A DNA stretch of 64,000 nucleotides from Leptolyngbyaceae cyanobacterium JSC-12 (GTDB lineage Bacteria; Cyanobacteriota; Cyanobacteriia; Leptolyngbyales; Leptolyngbyaceae): the NCBI GenBank assembly GCA_000309945.1, contig CM001633.1, positions 4,939,793 through 5,003,792 on the forward strand, read 5' to 3'. How positions within the stretch are numbered: the stretch's first letter is position 1; the number at the start of each line of letters is the position of its first letter. The translations under genes were made by a program, and so were the position numbers. This document shows positions 1 through 8,226 of the stretch, in pieces. The notes beneath the pieces are model-generated. The model was not told the origin of the DNA and did not search any database. It saw only the letters and a list, made by a program, of their open reading frames with translations.

Positions 1-2
1 CG

Positions 3-1076
3 GTAGTCAAGTATCAGGAACGAATGTATGTGCAAGATGCCCAGGAAGAACAATGGACGCTTGGTGATCAGGAGGTTGCAGGTGCTCCAATGCAGGCGCA
101 TCAGTGGCAAATTGGCTCCTGGCTAATGGTTCCTGTAGTGCATCAAAATCGTCTGCTGGGTATGGTGGAAGTCCATCATTCTGGACTGCCCTATGATTGG
201 AATAATGACAGTCTGGAGTTGATTGAAGCGATCGCCACTCAGATTGGGGTTGCCCTGATCCAGGCAGAAGCCTACGCTAACTTAGAAGATTTCAACCAGC
301 AACTAGAAGCGCTTGATCGAACTCGCAGTAACCTGATTGCCATCACCGGGCACGAACTTCGCACGCCGCTGTCCACTATCCAGGTCTGTCTTGAGAGCCT
401 TGCTAGCGAACCGGATATGCCCATCGAACTGCGACAAGTGATGTTGCAATCGGCGCTAACGGACGCAGAACGGATGCGGAAACTCATTCAAGACTTTCTC
501 ACCCTGTCACAGTTAGAAAGTGGTCGGGTGGAATGGCATTTGGAACCGCTACCCGTTCAGGAATGTGTGGATTTAGCACTCAGTAGCCTGCGAACACGGC
601 AAATGAATGACGCTTTGCCTGAAATTACGGCTCAAGTCTCGCCAGAACTACCATTGGTCAAAGCTGATGGGGAGTGGGTGGTAGAAGTCCTCTCAAAATT
701 GCTGGATAACGCCTGCAAATTTACTGACCCTACGGGAAAGGTCATTATCCAGGCCCACCCTAATGGTGGGCAAATGGTCGAAGTAACGGTCGCGGATACG
801 GGACGCGGCATTGAACCAAATCGCCTGGAAGCAGTGTTCGATCGCTTCTACCAGGAAGAGGGTGCCCTACGGCGATCGGCAGGTGGGACAGGTTTGGGAC
901 TTGCCATTTGTCGTCAGATTGTCACAGGTTTAGGTGGACAAATTTGGGCAGAATCTGAAGGAAAAGACCGGGGTAGCAAATTCCACCTTACCTTGCCTGT
1001 TTTCCAGTCCGATGATGAAGAAAAGCCGCCCAAACCTAATCGAGAAAAAGGGCGCACCTCGAAGCCAAAACGATAA
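3..1076 (+). CDS. Sensor histidine kinase, 5' end outside window
   Basis: The reading frame is open from the first bases, so the start lies upstream of the window; 357 residues are visible. The first ~90 residues look like the end of a GAF-type sensory domain (VPVVHQNRLLGMVEVHH, then a helix with ATQIGVALIQAEAY). A DHp helix follows with the phosphoacceptor His in ITGHELRTPLS (codon at 351). The HATPase domain has an N-box (LLDNACKF), a G1 box (DTGRGI) and a G2 box (GGTGLGLAI). The tail is basic. All catalytic boxes are present, so it should be an active cytoplasmic kinase. It lies just upstream of psaD on the same strand, but the 158-bp gap argues for separate promoters. The signal sensed is unknown. 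Confidence 0.9.
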   Translation, partial: VVKYQERMYVQDAQEEQWTLGDQEVAGAPMQAHQWQIGSWLMVPVVHQNRLLGMVEVHHSGLPYDWNNDSLELIEAIATQIGVALIQAEAYANLEDFNQQLEALDRTRSNLIAITGHELRTPLSTIQVCLESLASEPDMPIELRQVMLQSALTDAERMRKLIQDFLTLSQLESGRVEWHLEPLPVQECVDLALSSLRTRQMNDALPEITAQVSPELPLVKADGEWVVEVLSKLLDNACKFTDPTGKVIIQAHPNGGQMVEVTVADTGRGIEPNRLEAVFDRFYQEEGALRRSAGGTGLGLAICRQIVTGLGGQIWAESEGKDRGSKFHLTLPVFQSDDEEKPPKPNREKGRTSKPKR

Positions 1077-1151
1077 CCGAAAAGAAGGAAGAAACAGAGA
1101 GTCAAAAGTCAGAAGGATTTTGATTGTCGATTTCCTTAGGGCGAAACTAAA

Positions 1152-1166
1152 GAACTGTTACAGTTC
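1152..1166. promoter_or_regulatory. Inverted repeat upstream of psaD
   Basis: GAACTG-TTA-CAGTTC is a perfect 6-3-6 inverted repeat about 70 bp before the psaD start. It contains a GTTACA hexamer, the half-site of the HLR1 element bound by RpaB at photosystem I genes in other cyanobacteria. A second, properly spaced half-site was not seen, so RpaB binding is only an inference. It could also be a weak terminator for the upstream kinase gene, though no T-run follows. Confidence 0.35.
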
Positions 1167-1234
1167 CCAAAGAAGTCAGTAGTAGTGCACAGAGGGAGTG
1201 ATAGGATTCCGTAAAACCCTAAGAGAGAACTCCA

Positions 1235-1654
1235 ATGGCAGAAACTCTTACTGGACAACCCCCCATTTTCGGTGGTAGCACCGGTGGACTACTGACAAAA
1301 GCACTTGTTGAAGAAAAATACGCCATTACCTGGTCAAGCCCTAAGGAGCAGGTATTTGAAATGCCGACTGCTGGTGCTGCTGTGATGCGACAAGGTGACA
1401 ACCTGTTGTATCTGGCTCGCAAAGAGCAGTGTTTAGCTCTGGGGACCCAACTGAAGACCAAGTTTAAAATCGATTACAAGATTTACCGGGTCTTCCCCAA
1501 TGGAGACATTCAATATCTCCACCCAGCGGATGGTGTTTATCCTGAAAAGGTCAATCCTGGTCGTGTTGCGGTGAATAGTGTTCCTCGCAATATTGGCAAG
1601 AATCCTGACCCAGCGAAGCTCAAGTTTAGTGGTGTTGCCCCTTACAACGCCTAA
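1235..1654 (+). CDS. psaD: Photosystem I reaction centre subunit II (PsaD)
   Basis: This 139-residue protein has the usual cyanobacterial PsaD length and sequence, starting [20 protein letters not shown], with a basic central part ([19 protein letters not shown]) and the conserved end ([21 protein letters not shown]). PsaD sits on the stromal/cytoplasmic face of photosystem I, forms the ferredoxin docking site with PsaC and PsaE, and helps hold PsaC in place. A purine-rich GAGAGAA stretch precedes the ATG. The gene is single, with its own strong terminator 25 bp downstream, which fits a highly expressed monocistronic photosynthesis gene. Confidence 0.98.
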   Translation: MAETLTGQPPIFGGSTGGLLTKALVEEKYAITWSSPKEQVFEMPTAGAAVMRQGDNLLYLARKEQCLALGTQLKTKFKIDYKIYRVFPNGDIQYLHPADGVYPEKVNPGRVAVNSVPRNIGKNPDPAKLKFSGVAPYNA

Positions 1655-1678
1655 CCTAAGAGCATCAATCTAATTTGA

Positions 1679-1717
1679 AAGCTCCAGGAAATTAATTCCT
1701 GGAGCTTAATTTTTTTT
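1679..1717 (+). terminator. Intrinsic terminator of psaD
   Basis: A 12-bp perfect stem (AAGCTCCAGGAA / TTCCTGGAGCTT) with a 5-base loop is followed by a run of nine T residues starting two bases after the stem. It lies 25 bp after the psaD stop codon and is the clearest rho-independent terminator in the window. Confidence 0.93.
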
Positions 1718-1778
1718 GGGTTGGGTAAGCTTCTGTTGTGTTTGATGCGGTAATGGCAATCAGCCTATCTTTCCCAAA

Positions 1779-1970
1779 CTAGGCTGTTTCTAGCCAGTCA
1801 AAAATTTTATCTAGTTGCTCAATGGACACTAGCCCATACTGCCAGAGCACCATGGGAAACAGATTGGGAGTGCGTTCTTCGTGGCGTAGGGCAATTTGAA
1901 TGGATTCAGTTGGAATCAACAACTCTTCTTGGAGGAAGCGGATGAGACGTGTGAAGAGGGCAGAGTTCAT
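1779..1970 (-). CDS. DUF2949 family small protein
   Basis: A 63-residue protein that matches the cyanobacterial DUF2949 family as I remember it: LTRLIRFLQEEL at the start, then LWQYGLVSIEQLDKIFDWLE at the end. It is predicted to be soluble and mostly helical. The function of the family is not known. It lies convergent to psaD, beyond the psaD terminator, and has no operon partner. The ATG gives the family-typical length. Confidence 0.8.
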   Translation of the reverse strand: MNSALFTRLIRFLQEELLIPTESIQIALRHEERTPNLFPMVLWQYGLVSIEQLDKIFDWLETA

Positions 1971-2196
1971 AGCAACGAGAGGATGAGATTTGGCTGAGGG
2001 GACGATAGACTTTGAGGCAGTAAGTTTAATATCGACTGTTTAAGGCGATCGCTGGGTGATTAAAGCAAGGGCGATCGCGTGATTCTTTTACTCCAACCCG
2101 GTGATGTGCATCGTCAGGTAAAAGTGATTAGCTACTAACAATCGAGTGATTTCAATCACGGATTGTATTCAATGCATTGCTTGAGGAGATTAACCT

Positions 2197-3105
2197 GTGG
2201 CAACCCCGATTCAGATTTTGTTGCAAACTACCATTCCGATGACTGAGGATGATTGGAGCATTGCCCGTTTTTCACGACTGCGTGAGTATCTTTCATCGCT
2301 AATAGATGCAGATGGTAACCCATTGTGTAAGGTTGTTGCCCGCGATCGCGAAGCGAACGCGAACGGAGATGATCCAATACTCAGTACCTTACATGAGTCG
2401 GAGTTTGATCAACTGTGGCTATTTGCGGTGGATGTGGGAGATGGCATTAGTGACGCAGACTGTATTGGTATCAGTAACTTTCGCCGACGGGGTGGCGGCA
2501 TGATGGTGACTCGCGACCACATGGACTTGGGTTGCTCTGTTTGCTCACTGGCAGGTGTGGGAGATGCTCACTACTTCCATACTCAGAATCCTGACCCTGA
2601 CCCCTCCCGTCATCAAATTGATGACCCCTACAGCCGCAACATCTTATGGCCCAATTATCACTCTGGGCGCAATGGGGACTGCCAGACAATTACGCCTGTC
2701 GAGCCAGTTCATGACTTGCTTAGACATCCAGACTCACCCATGGGCAGAATTCAATTTTTTCCAGCCCATCCCCATGAAGGAGCAGTAGGCGCACCTGCCA
2801 ACAATCCCAATGCACGTGTGATTGCAACAGGAACCAGCAAAGTCACCGGGCGAACTTTTAACCTGGTAGTCGCTTTTGAGCGAGAACTTGATGAATATGG
2901 GAATACTTTGGGCAGAGCGATCGCAGAATCTACCTTCCACCATTTTTGCGATTATAACTGGGATGCTTCGATGGGGTGTCCTAGCTTTGTGGATGAGCCA
3001 CCTGGCAATACGATGCAGACGGAACCTCAGGCGATCCCAGATTTGAAAGCTTACTTGAAAAATCTGGTGTGTTGGTTGACTCCTGAGAAGAACGAATGGT
3101 GTTAG
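2197..3105 (+). CDS. Conserved hypothetical protein, 302 residues
   Basis: I do not recognise a named family. The GTG start is preceded by a good Shine-Dalgarno (GAGGAG, 9 bp upstream) and gives MATPIQILLQTTIPM. The protein has no signal peptide or membrane segment. It carries several Gly/His-rich stretches: ISNFRRRGGGMMVTRDHMD, then GVGDAHYFH, then NYHSGRNGDCQ, then HPHEGAVGAP. The arrangement is reminiscent of ThuA/GATase-like hydrolase folds, with a candidate nucleophile region at LGCSVC, but that is only a resemblance. Two HIP1-like GCGATCGC sites lie in or near the gene. No neighbour suggests a pathway. Confidence 0.7.
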   Translation: MATPIQILLQTTIPMTEDDWSIARFSRLREYLSSLIDADGNPLCKVVARDREANANGDDPILSTLHESEFDQLWLFAVDVGDGISDADCIGISNFRRRGGGMMVTRDHMDLGCSVCSLAGVGDAHYFHTQNPDPDPSRHQIDDPYSRNILWPNYHSGRNGDCQTITPVEPVHDLLRHPDSPMGRIQFFPAHPHEGAVGAPANNPNARVIATGTSKVTGRTFNLVVAFERELDEYGNTLGRAIAESTFHHFCDYNWDASMGCPSFVDEPPGNTMQTEPQAIPDLKAYLKNLVCWLTPEKNEWC

Positions 3106-3426
3106 CTGCCATCATTACCATCATTACAATTTTGTCGCCTGGCACACTGAGAACAGTTCATGAGGCTTCCCTGACTGCTTCATCGTTCTTTACCGGGCAG
3201 CGCTGAATTTTTTACCCCCACAGGTTTTTTATCTTGGTGCCGCCAGTGGACATTTTTATAATGTATGGTATTAGCACTACATGGTATTAGCACTACATTG
3301 TTGATTAAGTTGGTTGATTCAGTTGATTAATGTCTTGCTGCCCTTTTGGGGTTGGGTTCCAGGCAGTATATACGCAGTGTGGGCGATTGCAAAGCACGAA
3401 GAACGTATGGTTCGTGTCCAGTAGAT
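3106..3426. other. Intergenic region with short direct repeats
   Basis: No gene is seen. Two tandem copies of ATGGTATTAGCACTAC lie near 3262-3297, just after a TATAAT-like hexamer, and several TTGATT words follow at about 3300-3330. It lies between convergent genes, so a promoter function is unlikely. Confidence 0.45.
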
Positions 3427-4140
3427 TTAGCTGATCAGACCAGAGCGTAATGCCAGAACGGCGGCTTGAGTGCGATCATCTGCACAGAGCTTGTTCAAAA
3501 TATTACGGACATGGGTTTTAACCGTACCGACTGAGATAAACAGTTTTTCTGCGATCGCGGCATTGCTACAACCATCCACAATCAGTTGCAAGATTTCTAA
3601 TTCTCGCTCGGTTAAAGGCGTTTCGCCAAGCATTTGTTCCATTTCCGGTTGCACAGAGTCAATCGCGATCGTCTTGGTTCTATCATGTATTGGGCTGGCG
3701 GCTTGCCGGACTTTTTGCAGCACGATATTTGCAATCATGGGGTCAATCCAGGAGTTCCCCTCATCTGTGGTTTTGATGGCTTCGACCAGGCGTTCAATCC
3801 GAATATCTTTCATGCAATAGGAATCTGCACCTGCCGCAAACGCAGCTAAAACCAATTCCTCATTCTCGTGCATAGTCAGGATCAAAATCTTTGTGGGAGA
3901 TTGGTCACTACTTGCCTGAAGTTGTTTGATCTGCCGGGTCAACTCGATCCCATCGATGTCTGGCAAGCCAATATCTACAACTGCAATATCTGGATGGGTG
4001 GACTTTAGCAGTTCTAGCCCCTGCATTGCTGTAGCAGCTTCGCCCACGATCTCAATCCCCTGGATTCGTTTTAGGGCAGTTCGCAGCCCAATCCGTGTCA
4101 GATCATGATCTTCAATTAAGATGATGCGAGTGATTGTCAT
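3427..4140 (-). CDS. NarL/FixJ-family response regulator
   Basis: About 237 residues from the ATG that gives MTITRIILIEDHDLTRIGL; an in-frame GTG at 4173 would add 11 residues and is less likely. The N-terminal REC domain has the acidic pair (IEDHD), the phosphoacceptor Asp in DIAVVDIGLPDIDG and the Thr/Lys switch residues (ILTMHE, SYCMKD). The C-terminal LuxR-type helix-turn-helix reads LTERELEILQLIVDGCSN then AEKLFISVGTVKTHVRNIL. It is a DNA-binding transcription factor activated by phosphorylation. It is divergent from a broken CHASE3 kinase gene, its likely former partner. Direct repeats in the shared promoter may be its binding sites. Confidence 0.92.
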   Translation of the reverse strand: MTITRIILIEDHDLTRIGLRTALKRIQGIEIVGEAATAMQGLELLKSTHPDIAVVDIGLPDIDGIELTRQIKQLQASSDQSPTKILILTMHENEELVLAAFAAGADSYCMKDIRIERLVEAIKTTDEGNSWIDPMIANIVLQKVRQAASPIHDRTKTIAIDSVQPEMEQMLGETPLTERELEILQLIVDGCSNAAIAEKLFISVGTVKTHVRNILNKLCADDRTQAAVLALRSGLIS

Positions 4141-4270
4141 TATGCTTTTAACAGAACAGCTTTTTGTAGACACTTTGTGAACCCCTTGTGAGCAATGCGT
4201 CTAAGCCAGATCCAACTCTAGACCTGGAGTTTTTCCCTCAGAGAAGTTGGAAGTCTGGACGTGGAAGCGG

Positions 4271-4305
4271 TCTAAATTTGCTAGAGTGAGCATCTAAATT
4301 TGCTA
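4271..4305. promoter_or_regulatory. Direct repeats in divergent promoter
   Basis: TCTAAATTTGCTA occurs twice, at 4271-4283 and 4293-4305, with starts 22 bp apart, which is about two helical turns. A third, degenerate start (TCTTAAAT) follows at about 4315. The repeats lie between the divergent response regulator and kinase relic. A binding site for the regulator is inferred from spacing and position only. Confidence 0.4.
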
Positions 4306-4402
4306 AGGCGATCATCTTAAATGAAGATAAACCACTTCAGTAAGATCAGTATGACAGTCAAAGTTTGTTTGGGGTATCTGGGCGATTGCATTCGGGTAGT
4401 CT

Positions 4403-5531
4403 GTGAAGCGACACATTGCTAAACGTTCTCTGATTAGGCAGATTCAAGTTGCTTTGACGAGGCTCCCAGTACGGTACCAGGGTGCAGTTGTTGTCGCGAT
4501 TCCGGCAACGTGTTTATTGATCACGCTAGGATGCTGGGTGTGGTCACGAGAAACCCTGCTTGCTATTCGTCGCAACATTGAGTCTGTCCAAGCTACACTT
4601 AACGCTAGTGAAATCATTCTGATGCAGAATATCAACGCTGAAACGGGTGTGCGTGGGTATATTGTGACGAATGATCCAGCGTTTTTAGAGCCGTATCAGT
4701 TTGCGCAGATCAATATGGCATCTGGCTTAAACGAACTGGAACAAAAACTGAAGCGACAGCAAGCTGGCACAAACTAACGCGGCACTAGAAGATCGCAATC
4801 AAGAATTAGAACAATTTGCCTATGTTGCCTCGCATGATTTGAAAGCACCATTGAGAGCGATTGCCAATCTCTCAGAATGGATTGAAGAAGATTTGCAAGG
4901 CAACCTCCCACTCGAAAACCAGAAGCAGATGAAACTCCTGCGAGACCGTGTTCATCGGATGGAGGCTTTAATTAATGGTCTGCTGGAGTATTCTCGCATT
5001 GGGCGAGTCAGAACACCCATTGAAACTGTCACCTTACCAGGCTTACTTGCTGAAATCATTGATTCTCTGGCTCCACCTCCCACATTCACGATTGAATTGG
5101 CACCTGATTTGCCTACCCTCAGCACTAGAGTATCCCCATTACGGCAGGTGTTTGCCAACCTGATTGGGAACGCCATCAAGCATCACCATAAAGAGGTTGG
5201 ACATATCCAGGTTTCCGTAAAAGACTTGGGGAACTTTTATGAGTTTGCGATCGCAGATGATGGTCCTGGTATTCATACCGATTATCACCAAAAAATCTTT
5301 GCTATTTTTCAAACGCTGCAAGCCCGCGACACTAGAGAAAGTACCGGAATTGGGCTTTCTATTGTCAAAAAAATTATTGAAACCGAAGGTGGCACCATCC
5401 GAGTCGAATCCCAAGAAGCGCAGGGTTCCACATTTTATTTCACCTGGCTAAAGGTTCCCTTGGCTGACCAGGAAAAATTAGTGACCTCGGTAGTCTATCT
5501 AACTGCTAACCAACTTTGGCAAGCTAATTGA
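4403..5531 (+). pseudogene. CHASE3 sensor histidine kinase, internally deleted and frameshifted
   Basis: From a GTG at 4403, 124 residues encode a first membrane segment (AVVVAIPATCLLITLGCWVW) and the first half of a CHASE3 domain (INAETGVRGYIVTNDPAFLEP), stopping at 4777. The kinase part resumes in another frame near 4763 (QTNAALEDRNQELEQFAYVA) and runs to 5531, with DHp ASHDLKAPLRAI, N-box NLIGNAIKHH, G1 DDGPGI and G2 STGIGLSIVKK. The second half of CHASE3 and the second membrane segment are missing, so a deletion plus frame change joined the halves. The 4839-5531 part could still make a soluble kinase fragment. It is divergent from the response regulator at 3427-4140. Confidence 0.85.
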
Positions 5532-5568
5532 TTCGCTCAATTAGCCTGCCCTATTTAGACTGGTTTCG

Positions 5569-6078
5569 TTAACCTGCGATCGCAGGAACCTTCAAGGCGA
5601 TCAGTTGATCACCAGTCGCCAGATCCAGTGGGAAATTGTGGGCATTGCGTTCATGCATGACTTCAATGTAAGTGATTAAATCTGGCATATTGGAAGACCA
5701 AGCGACCAAAGTAGCCGTGCGCCGCCACGATATTGCAAGTTTCTTCTTCTTGCCCAAATTTGTAGCCGTAGTTTTGGGACTCCACTTCTGATGCATCTAT
5801 TGGTTCCGCCGTGAAAGCAATCATGAAGTTAAAGGCGCCCGATATGCCCAGCATCAACCCATCCGAGAAGCTACATTGACCAATAGATCAGCAATACAAA
5901 AGTCGCGGCTGCTACCAGAGCAGAATAGGCGGATGAACACGATCGCCGCGACCAATGCCGTTGGAATCAGCAAGACTCTAAACCAGCCAATGCACAAACG
6001 ATTTTCCATGCTGGTAATCCAGTTGCGCAACCAATCCCAGGCATTGGTTGAGTTTCTTTATCCTAATAATGTTGTCAT
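5569..6078 (-). pseudogene. psbA: psbA (photosystem II D1) relic with several deletions
   Basis: Read from 6078 downwards, pieces of D1 appear in the right order but in shifting frames: the N-terminus ([19 protein letters not shown], with a TAA at codon 7), [16 protein letters not shown], then [16 protein letters not shown], then [20 protein letters not shown] and [17 protein letters not shown], and finally [15 protein letters not shown] followed by a divergent tail. About 510 bp remain of roughly 1,080 bp. At least three internal deletions, frameshifts and a premature stop rule out a working D1. The mature end DLA is kept, so the parent was a photosystem II D1. Its place beside acsF/heme oxygenase/hemN suggests a former low-oxygen D1' form, which is an inference. 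Confidence 0.92.
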
Positions 6079-6142
6079 AATTCCAATCCTCAATTTATGA
6101 GGTGATTTGAGGTATAGTGGCATCAAACAAGGGTCTGATGAT

Positions 6143-6166
6143 ATAACTTTATCACTTTTTAGTTAT
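6143..6166. promoter_or_regulatory. Candidate operator ATAACT-N12-AGTTAT, psbA side
   Basis: Inverted repeat with 6-bp arms and a 12-bp spacer, 65 bp upstream of the psbA relic start and 70 bp upstream of the pentapeptide gene on the other strand. A second overlapping inverted repeat, TGATA-N6-TATCA, spans 6139-6154. The same arms at the same spacing occur upstream of the heme oxygenase gene. Confidence 0.45.
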
Positions 6167-6235
6167 ACGCTTGTCAATAGTCTTGTAGTGAAATCCGGTA
6201 AAATTTCGATTTGATTAAAGTCTGGGGAAAACTGC

Positions 6236-6961
6236 ATGAGTAATCAACAGTGTGTGTCTGATCTGTTAAAGCAATATGCAACTGGGCAGCGCGACTTTCG
6301 TGGGATGATGCTACGCGAACTCGATCTGCTTCATCTCCAGTTGGCTGAAATTGATTTCAGCCAGTCCGATCTCCGCCAAAGCCGCTTGGGCAAAACTAAC
6401 CTTAGTCGGAGCAACCTGAGAACCGCCGATCTGAGTGAAGCCATTCTCTGGGGCACAGATTTGACTGAAGCTGACTTATCTGGTGCGATTTTGCGGGAAG
6501 CGGATCTGAGTGGAGCCGTTTTAACCCAAGCTCAATTTATTAAATCGAATCTGGTCAAAGCCAGTCTATCTGGGGCAAATTTATCAAAGGCAACTCTTGA
6601 TTACGCCTTGCTGATTGAAGCCGATTTGCAATCGGGAGCCGATCAGCAAACGAATCTTAGTCATGCCAGCCTCAAAAAAGCAAACCTGTCCTATGCGAAT
6701 TTGGGTGGGGCGTTATTTTACCAGGCAAATCTAGAGGGAGCTAGCCTGTGTCGGGCGGTGTTGGTGCAGCGATCGCCTCAGTCATTACTCATTACTAACT
6801 TGACAAAAGCCAATCTACAAGGAGCGGATCTCAGCTATGCTGATCTGAGCGGTGTGATTTTGCATCAAGCAAACCTGTACCATGCCGATCTCACGGGTAC
6901 TATCTTAAACCGGGCTGATCTGACAGGGGCGATGATGCCAGATGGCTCAGTGCACGATTAG
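6236..6961 (+). CDS. Pentapeptide-repeat protein
   Basis: A 241-residue protein. After ~35 residues it consists almost wholly of A(D/N)LxX pentapeptide repeats (for example LSRSNLRTADLSEAILWGTD), which build a right-handed square beta-helix. One interruption (VQRSPQSLLITNL) breaks the register near residue 180. It has no signal peptide or membrane segment, so it is probably cytosolic. Such proteins are very common in cyanobacteria and most have no known function; a DNA-mimic role like that of MfpA/Qnr cannot be deduced here. It shares an upstream region with the psbA relic and so has the candidate operator at 6143-6166 in its promoter. Confidence 0.88.
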   Translation: MSNQQCVSDLLKQYATGQRDFRGMMLRELDLLHLQLAEIDFSQSDLRQSRLGKTNLSRSNLRTADLSEAILWGTDLTEADLSGAILREADLSGAVLTQAQFIKSNLVKASLSGANLSKATLDYALLIEADLQSGADQQTNLSHASLKKANLSYANLGGALFYQANLEGASLCRAVLVQRSPQSLLITNLTKANLQGADLSYADLSGVILHQANLYHADLTGTILNRADLTGAMMPDGSVHD

Positions 6962-7010
6962 ATTAGGGCTAATCGTGCTTAATGAGGGATAGTAGCTATT
7001 AATTAATAAC

Positions 7011-8078
7011 TTAGTAAACGGTTCCCCAAGTTGCTTGAGCATTCACAGGATGCAGGAAGTATAGTCTGAGCAAGTGCCCAGCGATCGCTAGTTGCAGAGG
7101 CAATTTGCGCAACCGTTTCAGAATTTGAGGTTGGGTGCTCTGGTTAATCGCGATGATTTGCTGATTTAAATCTGAACATTGCTGCAACCGTCGATAAAAA
7201 TCTGGATGCTGCGTATCCAGCACCACCGAAAAGGCGCGGGCAGCCGTCTCATTTGTCTTTTCAATTACCTGGCGATCGAACTCTGTTGCATCCAATCCTA
7301 GTGCTCGATAAAATTCTGACCGCTCATGCACAGTCAGCGTATGAGTTGCAAACACCATTAGCAAGAAGAACCGCATCCACAATTTTGCTGTCCAAGTGTT
7401 GATTAAGTGTGGTTGAGAATGCAATAACGCCTTGAAAATATCACCATGGCGATTTTCATCCTGGCACCAACTCTCGAAGTAGTTAAACAGAGGATAGAAG
7501 GAATGCTCTGGATGTTGTTCTAGATGGCGATAAATAATGATATAACGCCAGTAACCAATCTTTTCTGATAGATACACGGTGTAGAGAATCCATTCGATCG
7601 GAAAAAACGTGTAGGTACGAGCTTTTGTCAGATAACCTAAATCCATGGAATAGCCAAAATCGGCCATGGCTTTATTGAGAAAACCCGCATGACGCGCCTC
7701 ATCCCGCGCCATCAGATGAAAAATTTCCGCCAGTAAGGGATTGCGTTGCTTCAGCTTACGAGACAGTTCTTTGAACAGTAAAAAGCCAGAAAATTCCGAC
7801 ACACAGGAACGTTCTAGATAATCGACAAAGGCTTTACGAGTTGGTTCATCGAGATGATCCCAAGACTGACTGAATGAATCATCTCGAACAAAATGATGAC
7901 GGTTGTAATCTGCCTGCATTTCTGCCAGCATCGCTTCTAGCTGCTGTTGCTGGAGTGTGAGGTCAAGATTGGCGGCAACTTCAAAGTTTGTGGTGTAGAA
8001 CCGGGGAGTCAATAAGTTTTCTTGAATTGTTTTTGCAGAAATCACAGCCTCTGCTGGACTGGAAGGAGAAGAAACCAT
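7011..8078 (-). CDS. acsF: Mg-protoporphyrin IX monomethyl ester oxidative cyclase (AcsF/ChlA)
   Basis: A 355-residue di-iron enzyme that forms the isocyclic E ring of chlorophyll from Mg-protoporphyrin IX monomethyl ester, using O2. The two carboxylate/His motifs are visible: MARDEARHAGF and CQDENRHGDIF. I chose the ATG that gives MVSSPSSPAEAVISAKTIQE; the longer reading starts with TTG and adds 11 unrelated residues. Its place beside a heme oxygenase and hemN matches the low-oxygen cluster chlAII-ho2-hemN of Synechocystis 6803, so this is probably the low-oxygen paralogue. Here it is divergent from the other two genes instead of leading them. An ATAACT/AGTTAT repeat lies 23 bp before the start. 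Confidence 0.93.
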   Translation of the reverse strand: MVSSPSSPAEAVISAKTIQENLLTPRFYTTNFEVAANLDLTLQQQQLEAMLAEMQADYNRHHFVRDDSFSQSWDHLDEPTRKAFVDYLERSCVSEFSGFLLFKELSRKLKQRNPLLAEIFHLMARDEARHAGFLNKAMADFGYSMDLGYLTKARTYTFFPIEWILYTVYLSEKIGYWRYIIIYRHLEQHPEHSFYPLFNYFESWCQDENRHGDIFKALLHSQPHLINTWTAKLWMRFFLLMVFATHTLTVHERSEFYRALGLDATEFDRQVIEKTNETAARAFSVVLDTQHPDFYRRLQQCSDLNQQIIAINQSTQPQILKRLRKLPLQLAIAGHLLRLYFLHPVNAQATWGTVY

Positions 8079-8100
8079 AGGTATCTCGTTTTTACGCTTA

Positions 8101-8116
8101 ATAACTATCAAGTTAT
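8101..8116. promoter_or_regulatory. Candidate operator ATAACT-N4-AGTTAT, acsF side
   Basis: Perfect 6-bp inverted repeat with a 4-bp spacer, 23 bp upstream of the acsF ATG, where it would overlap a promoter or leader. A TATCA/TGATA pair overlaps it. The arms match those at 6143-6166 and 8203-8226, although the spacer is shorter. Confidence 0.45.
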
Positions 8117-8202
8117 GATAATACCTTCATGATCGGTTGGATTTTTGAGTTGTTTGAAAAAAGTAAAGTATTTTTATTGTCAGCTTTCAAGAATTTCTCT
8201 TG

Positions 8203-8226
8203 ATAACTATAGAAGAATTAAGTTAT
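8203..8226. promoter_or_regulatory. Candidate operator ATAACT-N12-AGTTAT, heme oxygenase side
   Basis: Inverted repeat with the same arms and the same 12-bp spacer as the psbA-side site, 137 bp upstream of the heme oxygenase ATG. The spacer sequences differ, so this is conservation of arms and spacing rather than a copied segment. A dimeric regulator of MarR type, such as the oxygen-sensing ChlR known to control this cluster in Synechocystis, is a reasonable but untested candidate. Confidence 0.45.

Noticed and set aside
3106-3160. CCATCATTACCATCATTACA as a regulatory repeat
   Set aside because: Two imperfect copies directly after a stop codon between convergent genes; no support for function.
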